From: Muribaculaceae bacterium
GTDB taxonomy: Bacteria > Bacteroidota > Bacteroidia > Bacteroidales > Muribaculaceae
Direction: 5' to 3'
Assembly: GCA_017473615.1 (NCBI GenBank)
Contig: JAFUKL010000049.1
Coordinates: 1-37,960 of the forward strand
DNA: 37,960 nt
Part shown: positions 13,797-22,538 of the stretch, one piece after another
Numbering within the stretch: position 1 is the stretch's first letter
Layout: each line of letters starts with the position of its first letter
Program-made: the position numbers and the translations under genes
The notes under the pieces: generated by a model
What the model was told of the DNA's origin: nothing
Database searches by the model: none
The model's input: only the letters and a program-made list of their open reading frames with translations

Positions 13797-16139
13797 TTAT
13801 TTCCTTTTTTTACTTTTCTCTTTACTCTTTTCTTTCTTCTTTTTATCCTTTTTCTTGGACTTACTGCGGCGGTTATCCATTATTTCACGAGATTTTTGTC
13901 GGCTTGTCTGTTTCTTTTCTTGTATTTGCAGCAATTTTGAGCGAGACTCGGTAATTGGAACTTTATCGATGCGGTGCGTACCGACCGGATTTTTTTCGTC
14001 TACAAGAACGAAATCAAGCTGTTTTTTTGTGAGATCGGCACGGGCTATCTGTATTGTTACTTTATCGCCGAGTTGATAACGGTGTCGGCTGTTTCGCCCT
14101 ATCAGGCAATAGTTCTTCTCGTCAAACTCGTAATAATCACCTTCCAAATCGCGTATCGGCACAAGTCCTTCGCATTTATTGTCGTCAAGTTCCACATAAA
14201 AGCCCCATTCGGTTACGCCGGATATTATACCGTCGTACACATTACCCAGTCGTTCGCCAAGATATTCCACCTGCTTGTATTTGATAGATGCACGCTCGGC
14301 ATTAGATGCAAGTTGCTCCATGCTGCTTGAGTGTTCGCATTCATCTTCAAGTTTTTCGGCATTAAATGCTCTTTTTCCGGCAATATAGCGATCCAAAAGA
14401 CGGTGTACCATCATGTCGGGATAGCGTCGTATCGGTGATGTAAAATGGGTATAGAAGTCGAAAGCAAGTCCGTAATGCCCTATATTTACAGTGGTATATA
14501 CTGCTTTTGCCATAGAACGTATGGCTAACATGGAAAGCAGATTTTCTTCAGGTCGGTTTTTTATCTGCTTCAGCATATTGTTGAGTGAGCGGTTGGTTTC
14601 AGTGGCTTTATCGGTGATTTTCAGTTTATATCCGAATCGACCTGCTATTTCGTGAAGATTTCCCATCTTGTCCTGATCGGGTTTGTCATGAACACGATAA
14701 ACAAATGGTTTAGGTTTCTTTCTTCCTTCAGGTTTACCTATAAATTCAGCTACTTTTTTATTAGCTAACAGCATGAATTCCTCAATAAGTTTGTTTGCAT
14801 CCTGCGAGCGCTTGAAATACACATCTACAGGACGCCCCGTTTCATCTATTTCAAAACGAACTTCAGTACGGTCAAAGTCCACAGAACCGTTTTCATACCT
14901 TGCTTGGCGCAAGAGCTTGGCAAGACGGTCGAGTGTGATAATTTCTTCTTTGAAATCGCCTTCACCGGTCTCTATCACCTTCTGGGCTTCTTCGTAGGTG
15001 AATCTACGGTCACTCTTAATGACTGTGTGGCAGATGTCGTATTTTATAACATTGGCGTCTTCATCCATTTCCAATATACATGAATAAGCCAGTTTTTCTT
15101 CGTTGGGGCGTAGTGAGCAGATGTCATTACATAACCTTTCGGGTAACATCGGAATTGTGCGATCTACAAGATATATTGAAGTGGCACGTTGCCGGGCTTC
15201 AATATCGATTATGCTGCCCGGCAAAACATAATGAGTAACATCGGCAATGTGAACACCCACTTCCCAATTGCCGTTATTCAGTTTCCTGACAGACAAGGCA
15301 TCGTCAAAATCCTTGGCGTCCTTCGGGTCGATAGTAAAGGTGGTTATATCTCGGAAATCCTTGCGTTGTGCTATTATTTCGGGGGTAATGCGTGCATCTA
15401 TTTTCTCTGCTGCTTTTTCAACTGCTTCAGGATACCTGTACGGCAGACCGTATTCCGCCAAAATGGCATGGATTTCGGCGTTATTATCTCCTGTTGTACC
15501 CAAAATATCTACAATTTCGCCTATAGGAGTATTTGTATCTTCATGCCACTCTATAATACGAGCCGTTACTTTGTCACCGGATTTTGCACCATGAATCATA
15601 TCTATAGGTATGACGATGTCGGATGCAAGGAATTTACTGTCGGTAATGATGTGGGCAAAATAACGGTCTATACGCAGTGTGCCTACAAATATTTGATTTT
15701 TGCGTTCTATTATGCGGGTAACAATAGCTTCCGGTTCATATCCCCAGCGCTTTGCGCTTATGTGAACCTCAACCTTGTCCCCATTCAAGGCATGCATGGA
15801 ATTACGTTCGGCAACAAAAATACCGTCTTTGTTTTCGCTCACATCTAAAATTACGGAATTTTTGCCGTTATTGCGGCGACAGAATATGCCGGTCGCAACA
15901 TTTTGTTTTTTCTTAGGGGATTTGAATTTTCCCGGTGTCGTTTCGGTGAGAATACCGGAAGCAGCCAATTCCTCAAGTATTTTCGCTACCATTGGGAAGT
16001 CTACAGGTGTATTGATTCCTATTGCCGACGATACGTGCTTGTAGTTGTAGGGGATACCGTTCTCTCTATCAAAAAAATTCAGAATCCTGTCCCGGATAAT
16101 ATCTTTAGTCAAACGACCGTTGTTCTTGTTTTTAGCCAT
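13797..16139 (-). CDS. rnr: Ribonuclease R (RNase II/R family 3'-5' exoribonuclease)
   Basis: A 780-residue protein with N-terminal winged-helix/cold-shock domains (to about 220), a central RNB catalytic domain, and a C-terminal S1 domain at about 645-725 (GNVYDGIISGVTEWGFYVELD). The RNB metal-binding motif is TIDPKDAKDFDDALSV, and the family motif FTSPIRRYPDMMVHRLLDRY is intact. It ends in a Lys/Ser-rich tail (KKKDKKKKEKSKEKSKKRK), common in RNase R and thought to help with structured RNA and ribosomes. It degrades structured RNAs and takes part in RNA quality control. It is monocistronic, with its own promoter and terminator. Confidence 0.95.
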   Translation of the reverse strand: MAKNKNNGRLTKDIIRDRILNFFDRENGIPYNYKHVSSAIGINTPVDFPMVAKILEELAASGILTETTPGKFKSPKKKQNVATGIFCRRNNGKNSVILDVSENKDGIFVAERNSMHALNGDKVEVHISAKRWGYEPEAIVTRIIERKNQIFVGTLRIDRYFAHIITDSKFLASDIVIPIDMIHGAKSGDKVTARIIEWHEDTNTPIGEIVDILGTTGDNNAEIHAILAEYGLPYRYPEAVEKAAEKIDARITPEIIAQRKDFRDITTFTIDPKDAKDFDDALSVRKLNNGNWEVGVHIADVTHYVLPGSIIDIEARQRATSIYLVDRTIPMLPERLCNDICSLRPNEEKLAYSCILEMDEDANVIKYDICHTVIKSDRRFTYEEAQKVIETGEGDFKEEIITLDRLAKLLRQARYENGSVDFDRTEVRFEIDETGRPVDVYFKRSQDANKLIEEFMLLANKKVAEFIGKPEGRKKPKPFVYRVHDKPDQDKMGNLHEIAGRFGYKLKITDKATETNRSLNNMLKQIKNRPEENLLSMLAIRSMAKAVYTTVNIGHYGLAFDFYTHFTSPIRRYPDMMVHRLLDRYIAGKRAFNAEKLEDECEHSSSMEQLASNAERASIKYKQVEYLGERLGNVYDGIISGVTEWGFYVELDDNKCEGLVPIRDLEGDYYEFDEKNYCLIGRNSRHRYQLGDKVTIQIARADLTKKQLDFVLVDEKNPVGTHRIDKVPITESRSKLLQIQEKKQTSRQKSREIMDNRRSKSKKKDKKKKEKSKEKSKKRK

Positions 16140-16166
16140 ACTAATCTAATTAAGTTGTTGTCACTA

Positions 16167-16174
16167 CAAATATA
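16167..16174 (-). promoter_or_regulatory. -7 element of the RNase R promoter
   Basis: TATATTTG on the minus strand lies 27 nt upstream of the rnr start. No clear TTTG is seen at the -33 distance. Confidence 0.5.
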
Positions 16175-16210
16175 ACATTATTTTCAGTTGAAAACAGCAT
16201 GTAAGCCATC

Positions 16211-16254
16211 TTTTTTAAAAATAAATCCGGCTACACATCTCGTGCCACCGGATT
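16211..16254 (-). terminator. Hairpin terminator of the candidate small RNA
   Basis: AATCCGG (minus strand, 16254-16248) pairs with CCGGATT (16230-16224) around a 17-nt loop, followed by TTATTTTTAAAA on the minus strand. The plus-strand side lacks a T tract, so it works leftward. Confidence 0.5.
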
Positions 16255-16335
16255 CCTAACCTATGATTCACTTATTTGTTGTTGCTTTTCTAATGTTGTT
16301 ATAATTGTGTCTTTCGGGTATCGTATGAATTATTA
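16211..16335 (-). ncRNA. Candidate small RNA of about 125 nt upstream of rnr
   Basis: The stretch 16140-16627 has no gene on this strand, yet it holds a complete transcription unit. A promoter at 16373-16342 is followed by about 85 nt of non-coding sequence and a hairpin (AATCCGG/CCGGATT at 16254-16224) with a downstream T-rich tract on the minus strand. The unit ends before the separate rnr promoter at 16174. It could also be a terminated leader or attenuator of rnr. I do not recognise an RNA family. Confidence 0.4.
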
Positions 16336-16341
16336 ATTTGT

Positions 16342-16373
16342 GCAAAGATACACTATATTTCTAAAAAATCAAC
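16342..16373 (-). promoter_or_regulatory. Promoter of the candidate small RNA
   Basis: On the minus strand, GTTG (16373-16370), 19 nt, then TATCTTTGC (16350-16342). The match equals that of the tRNA and metY promoters in this window. Confidence 0.6.
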
Positions 16374-16516
16374 CATTTTGCTTACAGCAATTAACTATTA
16401 TTATACATTGGAATCATAAATTAAACAAACGAAAGCTTCGATACGCCGTTAGATGACAAAATGAAAGTAACGAATGACTTTTTTAATAGGCTACATAATT
16501 ATTTGAAAAATAGTTG

Positions 16517-16525
16517 TAATTTTGT
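16517..16525 (+). promoter_or_regulatory. -7 element upstream of the LTA-synthase-like gene
   Basis: TAATTTTGT matches the -7 consensus. Transcription would start near 16531, which makes the in-frame TTG at 16532 an unlikely start and supports ATG at 16628, with a leader of about 100 nt. Confidence 0.55.
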
Positions 16526-16627
16526 GCTGTTTTGTATAGCGTTGGTCAATTTTTAAGTCTCAATTGTTACCTGACGCGAAAAATAAGTATTTATAAATGG
16601 GATAATGAAATAAAAAAGGGGAATTCA

Positions 16628-18466
16628 ATGGAAAATGAGTTAATTTATATCATATTACATTTTGTTGTATGTTTTGCATTCTTTCAGCTGATACAGCGCC
16701 CGATGTTTATGTTTTATAATCGTTCGGCTAATTCGGAAAACATGACAATAAAGGATTTTTTTCAAATTTATCGTTATGGCTGCCGTTCCGATTTAATTGC
16801 TGCATCTTTTATGACGGCTTTCCCTGTGTTACTGTTATGGCTGCACTCCCATTTTCCGAGGTTTGATACTTTTATGCCTTTGGTTTGTTATGATATACTG
16901 TTGGCTGTTGCGCTTGGACTTCTTACGGTTTCCGATACAGCATTATATAAATTCTGGAAATTTAAAATAGATTCATCGGTATTGGAGTATCTGCATTCTC
17001 CTAAAGGCGTTTTTGCCAGTGTGTCGGGATTATATGTGTTTATAGCGTTTTCTTCGGCGGGACTTGTGTCAGCATTGTTTTTCTGCGGTGTGATGTGGTG
17101 CGCCCGGATATTTTCTCCGGGAAAGTCGGATTTAGTTCCCGGGATAATGGATCATGTTATTGTTTTTGTTTGCTTTCTGCTGATTGCCGGTTTGCTTTTT
17201 GCTGCTATCAGGGGTGTGGGAAGCAGACCGAATAATCCTTATGTATCATTTTTTTCAAAGAATCCGTATTATAACCACTGTGCGTTGAATCCATTATATA
17301 ATATGATATATTCATTCACTGTAAAACAGGATAAGTATTACAAACAGTTCCAAATTTTTGATAAAGAAGAATGCAGAAAAAAGTTTGAACCGCTGTTCCC
17401 CTTGAATGGAAAACCGAAATTGAAGTTACTTAATACGTCTCGTCCTAATGTACTGTTTATTGTATGGGAAAGCCTATGTTCCAAATACGTAGAATCTCTG
17501 GGCGGTATACCTGATGTGACACCGAATATTGAAAGGTTATCGAAAGAAGGTGCATTTTTCTCTCAATGTTATGCCGGGAGTTTCCGTACGGATAGAGGTC
17601 TTGTGTGTCTTCTGAGCGGATATTTGGGGCTACCTACTACAAGTGTGATGGCAAATATTAAAAAATTGCCTAATATGCCGGCTTTGCCACGCGTATTTAA
17701 AGATTTGGGTTATAAGACAACGGCTGTTCATGGAGGAGATTTGAGTATTCGACATAAAAGGGAATATTATTGGATTATTGGGCATGATGATTTGATGGCG
17801 CAAGAAGATTTTCCTAAAGATGCTCCTACCGGCAAATGGGGATGTCATGACGATTATGTTTTTTCTTGGTTGTATGATGATATCATCAAAAAAACTCAAA
17901 ATAAAGAACAATGGTATACAACATTCCAAACTCTCAGCTCTCATGAAAATTGGAAAGTGCCATATAATAGATTGCCGCAAGATGAAGTTGCAAATTCTTT
18001 TGCCTATGTCGATGATAGTTTCGGCAAGTTTGTTGATAAATTGAAAGCAAGCCCGGCTTGGGACAATCTCTTGATTATATGTACGGGCGATCATGGGGTG
18101 AATTTGGAACAATCTGTAGAGCGTGCCGAGAATTCGCATTTACCGTTGTTGATGCTTGGTGGTGCAGTCGAGAAGGGTGTACAAATAGACACTTTGATGA
18201 GCCAATCCGACATAGCAGCAACCCTGCTTGGGCAAATGGGGCTTCCTCATGAGGAATTTGTTTTCAGCCGCGATGTATTGGCAGATACTTATACATATCC
18301 TTTTGCCTTTCATGCTTATTTCAATGGCTTTATCTTTAGAGACGAAACAGGAATTACCGATTATGATAATGACGCCGGAACTGCCATTACCGGTGCTGAT
18401 GAACGCCGTGAGGAACTCGGGAAGGTGATTCTGCAGGAACTATATGGTGATTTAAGTAGAAGATAA
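16628..18466 (+). CDS. LTA synthase-like membrane sulfatase/phosphoglycerol transferase family protein
   Basis: A 612-residue protein from ATG 16628; the upstream in-frame TTG sits at the predicted transcription start. The N-terminal 220 residues hold about five TM helices; the extracytoplasmic domain has the alkaline phosphatase/sulfatase fold. Motifs are RPNVLFIVWESL (metal site), AGSFRTDRGLVCLLSGY with T321 as the predicted nucleophile, WGCHDDYVF, LSSHENWKVP, and CTGDHGVN near the C-terminus. Gram-positive LtaS uses this Thr to transfer phosphoglycerol. Gram-negative relatives decorate periplasmic or surface glycans with phosphoglycerol or phosphoethanolamine. The acceptor here is unknown. 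Flanked by its own promoter and a strong terminator. Confidence 0.88.
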   Translation: MENELIYIILHFVVCFAFFQLIQRPMFMFYNRSANSENMTIKDFFQIYRYGCRSDLIAASFMTAFPVLLLWLHSHFPRFDTFMPLVCYDILLAVALGLLTVSDTALYKFWKFKIDSSVLEYLHSPKGVFASVSGLYVFIAFSSAGLVSALFFCGVMWCARIFSPGKSDLVPGIMDHVIVFVCFLLIAGLLFAAIRGVGSRPNNPYVSFFSKNPYYNHCALNPLYNMIYSFTVKQDKYYKQFQIFDKEECRKKFEPLFPLNGKPKLKLLNTSRPNVLFIVWESLCSKYVESLGGIPDVTPNIERLSKEGAFFSQCYAGSFRTDRGLVCLLSGYLGLPTTSVMANIKKLPNMPALPRVFKDLGYKTTAVHGGDLSIRHKREYYWIIGHDDLMAQEDFPKDAPTGKWGCHDDYVFSWLYDDIIKKTQNKEQWYTTFQTLSSHENWKVPYNRLPQDEVANSFAYVDDSFGKFVDKLKASPAWDNLLIICTGDHGVNLEQSVERAENSHLPLLMLGGAVEKGVQIDTLMSQSDIAATLLGQMGLPHEEFVFSRDVLADTYTYPFAFHAYFNGFIFRDETGITDYDNDAGTAITGADERREELGKVILQELYGDLSRR

Positions 18467-18472
18467 ATAGAG

Positions 18473-18522
18473 AAGTGTCTCCCCAAAGTTTATCATTAAA
18501 CTTTTTTTTGGGGGGAACACTT
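18473..18522 (+). terminator. Strong terminator after the LTA-synthase-like gene
   Basis: A long imperfect hairpin: AAGTGT, CCCCAAAGTTTA, tetraloop-like TCAT, TAAACTT, TTTTGGGG, ACACTT. It starts 6 bp after the stop codon. It is nearly symmetric and may also stop leftward transcription. Confidence 0.75.
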
Positions 18523-18556
18523 CGTCTCATTAGTGCATGTTTGTGATTCTTTTCAA

Positions 18557-18581
18557 AATCTGTTTAAACTTCAAACAGATT
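18557..18581 (-). terminator. Terminator of the metY-type gene
   Basis: A 9-bp stem (AATCTGTTT at 18557-18565, AAACAGATT at 18573-18581) begins 1 bp after the metY stop, with a moderately T-rich tract after it on the minus strand. Confidence 0.65.
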
Positions 18582-18582
18582 C

Positions 18583-19872
18583 TTATACCTTTTCAAGGGC
18601 TTGCTCAATGTCGGCAATAAGATCATCTATATGTTCGGTGCCTATACTTAGGCGAATTGTTGACGGTGTGATATTCTGCTCTGCAAGTTCGTCGGGAGAC
18701 ATTTGGGAATGCGTGGTTGTGTAAGGGTGTATAACCAAACTCTTCACATCGGCAACATTGGCAAGGAGCGAGAAAATCTCCAAAGAGTCAATGAATTTCC
18801 ATGCCTCTTCTTGACCGCCTCTTATTTCAAAAGTGAAAATACTGCCACCGTCATTAGGGAAATATTTTTTATAAAATTTATGATCGGGATGACTTTGCAA
18901 TGACGGATGGTTGACTTTTATAACTTTCGGGTGTTTTGCCAAGAAATTCACTACCTCTATTGTGTTCTGTACGTGTCGTTCTACGCGTAGAGAAAGAGTT
19001 TCAAGACCTTGTATAAGAATCCATGCATTGAAAGGGCTTATAGTTGCTCCTGTGTCACGCAGAATTACCGCTCTTATTCTGGTTACAAATGCAGCCTCTC
19101 CTGCCACATCGGCAAAAACAGCTCCATGATAACTCGGATCCGGTTTGGCTATTGTCGGGAATTTATCGGCATTGCTTTTCCAATCAAATTTACCGGAGTC
19201 AATTATTAAACCTCCTAAACTGGAACCATGTCCGCCTATGAATTTGGTGGCAGAGTGAACCACTATGTCAGCTCCATGCTCGATGGGACGTATCAGAAAG
19301 GGAGTGCCGAACGTATTGTCTACGATTACCGGAATATTGTGGCGGTGCGCTACCTCTGCCACCCCATCAATATTTGTAACGTCTGAATTCGGATTTCCGA
19401 AAGTTTCTACATATACGGCTTTTGTATTAGGCTTTATTGCTGCTTCCAGCGCATCAAGATCGTTTACTTTTACGATTGTGTTGGTTACGCCTTGATGGGC
19501 AAGCGTGTGCGTTATAAGGTTAAAAGAACCACCATATAGATTGTCGGCTGCAACGATATGGTCGCCCACACCAAGAATGTTCTGTAGAGCGTAAGTAGCC
19601 GCAGCAGCACCGCTGGCTACCGCAAGTGCGGCAACACCGCCTTCAAGAGCCGCAATGCGTTTTTCCAATACGTCTTGTGTGGAATTGGTTAGTCTTCCGT
19701 AAATATTACCGGCATCCCTGAGACCGAAACGGTCAGCCGCATGTTGCGAGTTATGAAATACGTAAGAAGTTGTTTGGTAAATAGGAACTGCTCTCGAATC
19801 GGTTGTCGGATCAGCTTGTTCTTGTCCTACATGTAGTTGTAGAGTTTCGAAATGTAATTTTTTCTGTGCCAT
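18583..19872 (-). CDS. metY: O-acetylhomoserine aminocarboxypropyltransferase (sulfhydrylase)
   Basis: A 429-residue Cys/Met metabolism PLP-dependent enzyme. It opens with FETLQLHVGQEQADPTTDSRAVPIYQTTSY, the start characteristic of the MetY subgroup. The PLP lysine lies in VVHSATKFIGGHG, and the substrate/cofactor motifs VASGAAAATYAL and FGNPNSDV are present. The length of about 430 (versus about 380-390 for MetB/MetC) supports direct sulfhydrylation of O-acetylhomoserine to homocysteine in the cytoplasm. It is divergent from an Lrp/AsnC-type regulator; the promoters face away from each other about 50 bp apart, so control by that regulator is plausible but not shown. Confidence 0.93.
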   Translation of the reverse strand: MAQKKLHFETLQLHVGQEQADPTTDSRAVPIYQTTSYVFHNSQHAADRFGLRDAGNIYGRLTNSTQDVLEKRIAALEGGVAALAVASGAAAATYALQNILGVGDHIVAADNLYGGSFNLITHTLAHQGVTNTIVKVNDLDALEAAIKPNTKAVYVETFGNPNSDVTNIDGVAEVAHRHNIPVIVDNTFGTPFLIRPIEHGADIVVHSATKFIGGHGSSLGGLIIDSGKFDWKSNADKFPTIAKPDPSYHGAVFADVAGEAAFVTRIRAVILRDTGATISPFNAWILIQGLETLSLRVERHVQNTIEVVNFLAKHPKVIKVNHPSLQSHPDHKFYKKYFPNDGGSIFTFEIRGGQEEAWKFIDSLEIFSLLANVADVKSLVIHPYTTTHSQMSPDELAEQNITPSTIRLSIGTEHIDDLIADIEQALEKV

Positions 19873-19914
19873 AGTTGTAAATTTTTAAAAATCTATTTAT
19901 CGTTTTTCTGCCGA

Positions 19915-19946
19915 CAAAATTATATTTTAAAGAAAAAATACACAAG
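19915..19946 (-). promoter_or_regulatory. metY promoter
   Basis: On the minus strand, CTTG (19946-19943), 20 nt, TAATTTTG (19922-19915). The leader is about 35 nt. Confidence 0.65.
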
Positions 19947-19950
19947 AATA

Positions 19951-19982
19951 TTTTATAATTTAGAAAATAACACTATATTTGC
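19951..19982 (+). promoter_or_regulatory. Promoter of the Lrp/AsnC gene
   Basis: TTTT (19951-19954), 19 nt, TATATTTGC (19974-19982). It is divergent from the metY promoter in a shared AT-rich region, so one bound regulator could affect both. Confidence 0.65.
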
Positions 19983-20053
19983 AGGTATAAAACGAAAAAA
20001 CATATACATACCCCGTAAATAACGGCAGGTGTATAGAAAAATGTTCTGAACAG

Positions 20054-20515
20054 ATGGATACGCTTGATGCAATTGATTTAAAGATTTTACGCCAACTACA
20101 GCAAGACTCACGTCTGACGACTAAAGAGCTTGCAGCAAGGGTGAGTCTGTCGTCAACTCCGGTTTTTGAGCGTGTTCGCCGGCTTGAGCGGGAGGGCTAT
20201 ATACGAAGATATGTAGCCCTACTCGATGCCGATAAATTGGATAAAGGTTTGTGTGTATTCTGTAACGTGAAGTTACGGCAGCATAATTGCAGTTTGGGTA
20301 GGGATTTCATGACGGAGATTCAGGATATAGAAGAAATAACCGAATGTTATAATATATCGGGCGAATATGATTATATGCTGAAGATTTATGTACGAAGTAT
20401 GAAACATTATCAGGATTTCGTGTTGGATGTGCTTGGACAATTACCCAGCGTAGGCAGTATTCAAAGTAATTTTGTCATGGCAACAGTGAAACACACAACA
20501 GAGATTCCTATATAA
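20054..20515 (+). CDS. Lrp/AsnC family transcriptional regulator
   Basis: A 153-residue protein with the family's N-terminal winged helix-turn-helix (DAIDLKILRQLQQDSRLTTKEL, then STPVFERVRRLEREGYIRRYVALLD) and a C-terminal RAM ligand-binding/oligomerisation domain (ITECYNISGEYDYMLKIYV, LGQLPSVGSIQSNFVM). Members sense amino acids and bend DNA as octamers. Divergent placement with metY suggests control of sulfur amino-acid synthesis, which is inference. Length and domain order are normal. Confidence 0.93.
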   Translation: MDTLDAIDLKILRQLQQDSRLTTKELAARVSLSSTPVFERVRRLEREGYIRRYVALLDADKLDKGLCVFCNVKLRQHNCSLGRDFMTEIQDIEEITECYNISGEYDYMLKIYVRSMKHYQDFVLDVLGQLPSVGSIQSNFVMATVKHTTEIPI

Positions 20516-20604
20516 ATCCACTTAAATATTTTGCAAAAGTTTTTTTGAACGTTTCTATAAAAGTGTACTTTGGAGTTACAGTTATAAAAATGAAACTTTT
20601 TTCG

Positions 20605-20613
20605 TAGATTTGC
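20605..20613 (+). promoter_or_regulatory. -7 element of the CotH-protein promoter
   Basis: TAGATTTGC matches the -7 consensus 22 nt upstream of the start codon; the -33 box is weak (GTTA at the right distance). Confidence 0.55.
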
Positions 20614-20635
20614 ACCTATAATTAAAACTATACCT

Positions 20636-22465
20636 ATGTGCAAATTTTATTCACTTATTCTGTTCTTTTTTATCTCCTTTAGTGCAGGAGCCCTTGTAAT
20701 CCCAAAGGGTACTTTTTATTTTGATAACTCAAAGACAAAGTATAATGTCGTGAAGTTTGTTTATGGCAGTGATTCACGCAATGAAACCTATGTGGTATCC
20801 ATGACCCTTGATGAGGGAGACAGATGGAAAGTGTCTTTTAGTGAAAAGGTGGAGGATATGTATCGCTATACGTTCGCTGCAACAGCATTGCCCGACGGCA
20901 AAATAGAAAACACGTTCAGTAATGTGAAAGAAGCTATAAGTAAAACGTATAATGAGTACCGCACCGCAACTACCGATGCCGCAATTCTTGTGGGAGGAAT
21001 ATTTGTACCGTCTTCGGGTGATAATTGGGCGCAAGGCAGTTGGCAAACCGTTTCCGGCTCGGCGACTTATTCAGGTACATTGCCGGTAATGTTCATTGAA
21101 ACTGAGAACAGGGCAGAGATAATATCAAAAGAAGATTATATAAATGCCACATATTATATTGATAATATGGGTATGGATGAATATGAGGCAATAGGTACAA
21201 AAGATGCACCGCTTCCGCTTGAAATAAGAGGTAGGGGTAATTATACGTGGACAGGATTTGACAAAAAACCGTATCGAATAAAATTGGGCAGCAAAGCCAA
21301 ACTGCTTGGAATGAAGAAAAGCAAGCATTTTGCCCTTTTGGCGCATGCCGATGATAGACTTGGATTCTTACGCAATGAGGTAGGTTTTGAATTGAGCCGG
21401 CGTATGGGCATGACATGGACACCTGCCACAGCTCCGATTGAAGTGGTTCTTAACGGGGATTATATAGGGCTTTATTTCCTTACGGAAACCATAAGGGTGG
21501 ATGAAGACCGAGTGAATATTGTGGAACAGGCTGATGAAGAAACCGATTCCTATTCCATCACCGGAGGGTGGCTTATGGAAATAGACAACTATGAGGAGGA
21601 ATTACAGGTGCGTATAACCGAAGGGAACGGTGCTGCCATACGTTTCACGTATAAAACCCCGGAATTATTGTCGGATGCACAGAAAGATTATCTTACCACT
21701 CAAGTGAATGCTATGGATGATGCTATTTATGCATCGGATAAAAGCTCTACCGAATGGGAACAGCTTATAGATATGGAGACTCTTGCCGGATTCTATGTGG
21801 TTCAAGAGGTAATGGATAATACGGAGTCGTTTCATGGAAGTTGCTACTTGCATAAGGATATTGGAGAGGAGACCAAATGGAAATTCGGACCCGTGTGGGA
21901 TTTTGGATGTACTTTTTACAGTTCCAGACAAGAATTTATCTATGAAAACCCGCCTTATGGACAGACTTGGATAGGCGAAATAGCTAAATTCCCGCGTTTT
22001 CAAGCAAAAGTGTCGGAGATATGGAAATGGTTTAAAGGTAATAAATGCATCGGCTTGAATGAATTTATAGATGACTTTATCGACAGGATTAGTGTTGCAT
22101 CACAATATAATTATATGAGATGGAATGCCTATGGCAATGGAGATATTGAATATGCAGGTAATGAGTTCAAGAACAAACTCACGGCGCGTCTCGATTGGCT
22201 TGTCGAGCAATGGGGCGAGGGTGTTTCTTCTGTAGACCAAGTAACGAGTGAAACGGATTTTTCGGTTTCATATCAATCCGGTGTAATGACTGTTGCGTCA
22301 AGCGAAACAATAGAAACGATAGCTCTTTATGATCTTACGGGAAGGATTATAACAAGATTATCGCCACATTCTGCACGATGTGAGTTAAATTGTTCATCGG
22401 GCATATATATGGTGACGGCAGAGACTGACGAAAATGTCTTTCGGCGAAAAGTTGTTGTAAGATAA
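20636..22465 (+). CDS. Secreted CotH-domain protein with C-terminal T9SS-like sorting tail
   Basis: A 609-residue protein. Residues 1-20 are a signal peptide (LILFFFISFSAGA). An N-terminal domain of about 120 residues is not recognised. The CotH domain spans about 155-500: RGRGNYTWTGFDKKPYRIKL, HFALLAHADDRLGFLRNEVG, NGDYIGLYFLTETIRVDEDR, GFYVVQEVMDNTES and FGPVWDFGCTF. CotH proteins are atypical kinase-fold proteins: the Bacillus one phosphorylates spore coat proteins, and many surface proteins of fibre-degrading bacteria carry them. The last 75 residues (ETIALYDLTGRI, CSSGIYMVTAETDENVFRRKVVV) form a Por-type C-terminal sorting domain, so the protein is probably exported by a type IX system or anchored at the surface. 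Own promoter; no obvious terminator. Confidence 0.85.
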   Translation: MCKFYSLILFFFISFSAGALVIPKGTFYFDNSKTKYNVVKFVYGSDSRNETYVVSMTLDEGDRWKVSFSEKVEDMYRYTFAATALPDGKIENTFSNVKEAISKTYNEYRTATTDAAILVGGIFVPSSGDNWAQGSWQTVSGSATYSGTLPVMFIETENRAEIISKEDYINATYYIDNMGMDEYEAIGTKDAPLPLEIRGRGNYTWTGFDKKPYRIKLGSKAKLLGMKKSKHFALLAHADDRLGFLRNEVGFELSRRMGMTWTPATAPIEVVLNGDYIGLYFLTETIRVDEDRVNIVEQADEETDSYSITGGWLMEIDNYEEELQVRITEGNGAAIRFTYKTPELLSDAQKDYLTTQVNAMDDAIYASDKSSTEWEQLIDMETLAGFYVVQEVMDNTESFHGSCYLHKDIGEETKWKFGPVWDFGCTFYSSRQEFIYENPPYGQTWIGEIAKFPRFQAKVSEIWKWFKGNKCIGLNEFIDDFIDRISVASQYNYMRWNAYGNGDIEYAGNEFKNKLTARLDWLVEQWGEGVSSVDQVTSETDFSVSYQSGVMTVASSETIETIALYDLTGRIITRLSPHSARCELNCSSGIYMVTAETDENVFRRKVVVR

Positions 22466-22538
22466 TCTGCATTCAGCTTGTGTTTTAGAATAAATTTAAT
22501 CAAGTTCCAAACAAAACCGTAATATTTTTAACAACTTC

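Noticed and set aside
15189-15848. A 219-codon plus-strand frame opposite rnr
   Set aside because: Shadow of RNase R; the product is Cys/Tyr/Phe-rich without any domain pattern.
16532-16627. TTG start adding 32 residues to the LTA-synthase-like protein
   Set aside because: It sits at the predicted transcription start and the extra residues are not hydrophobic or conserved-looking; ATG 16628 begins right before the first TM helix.
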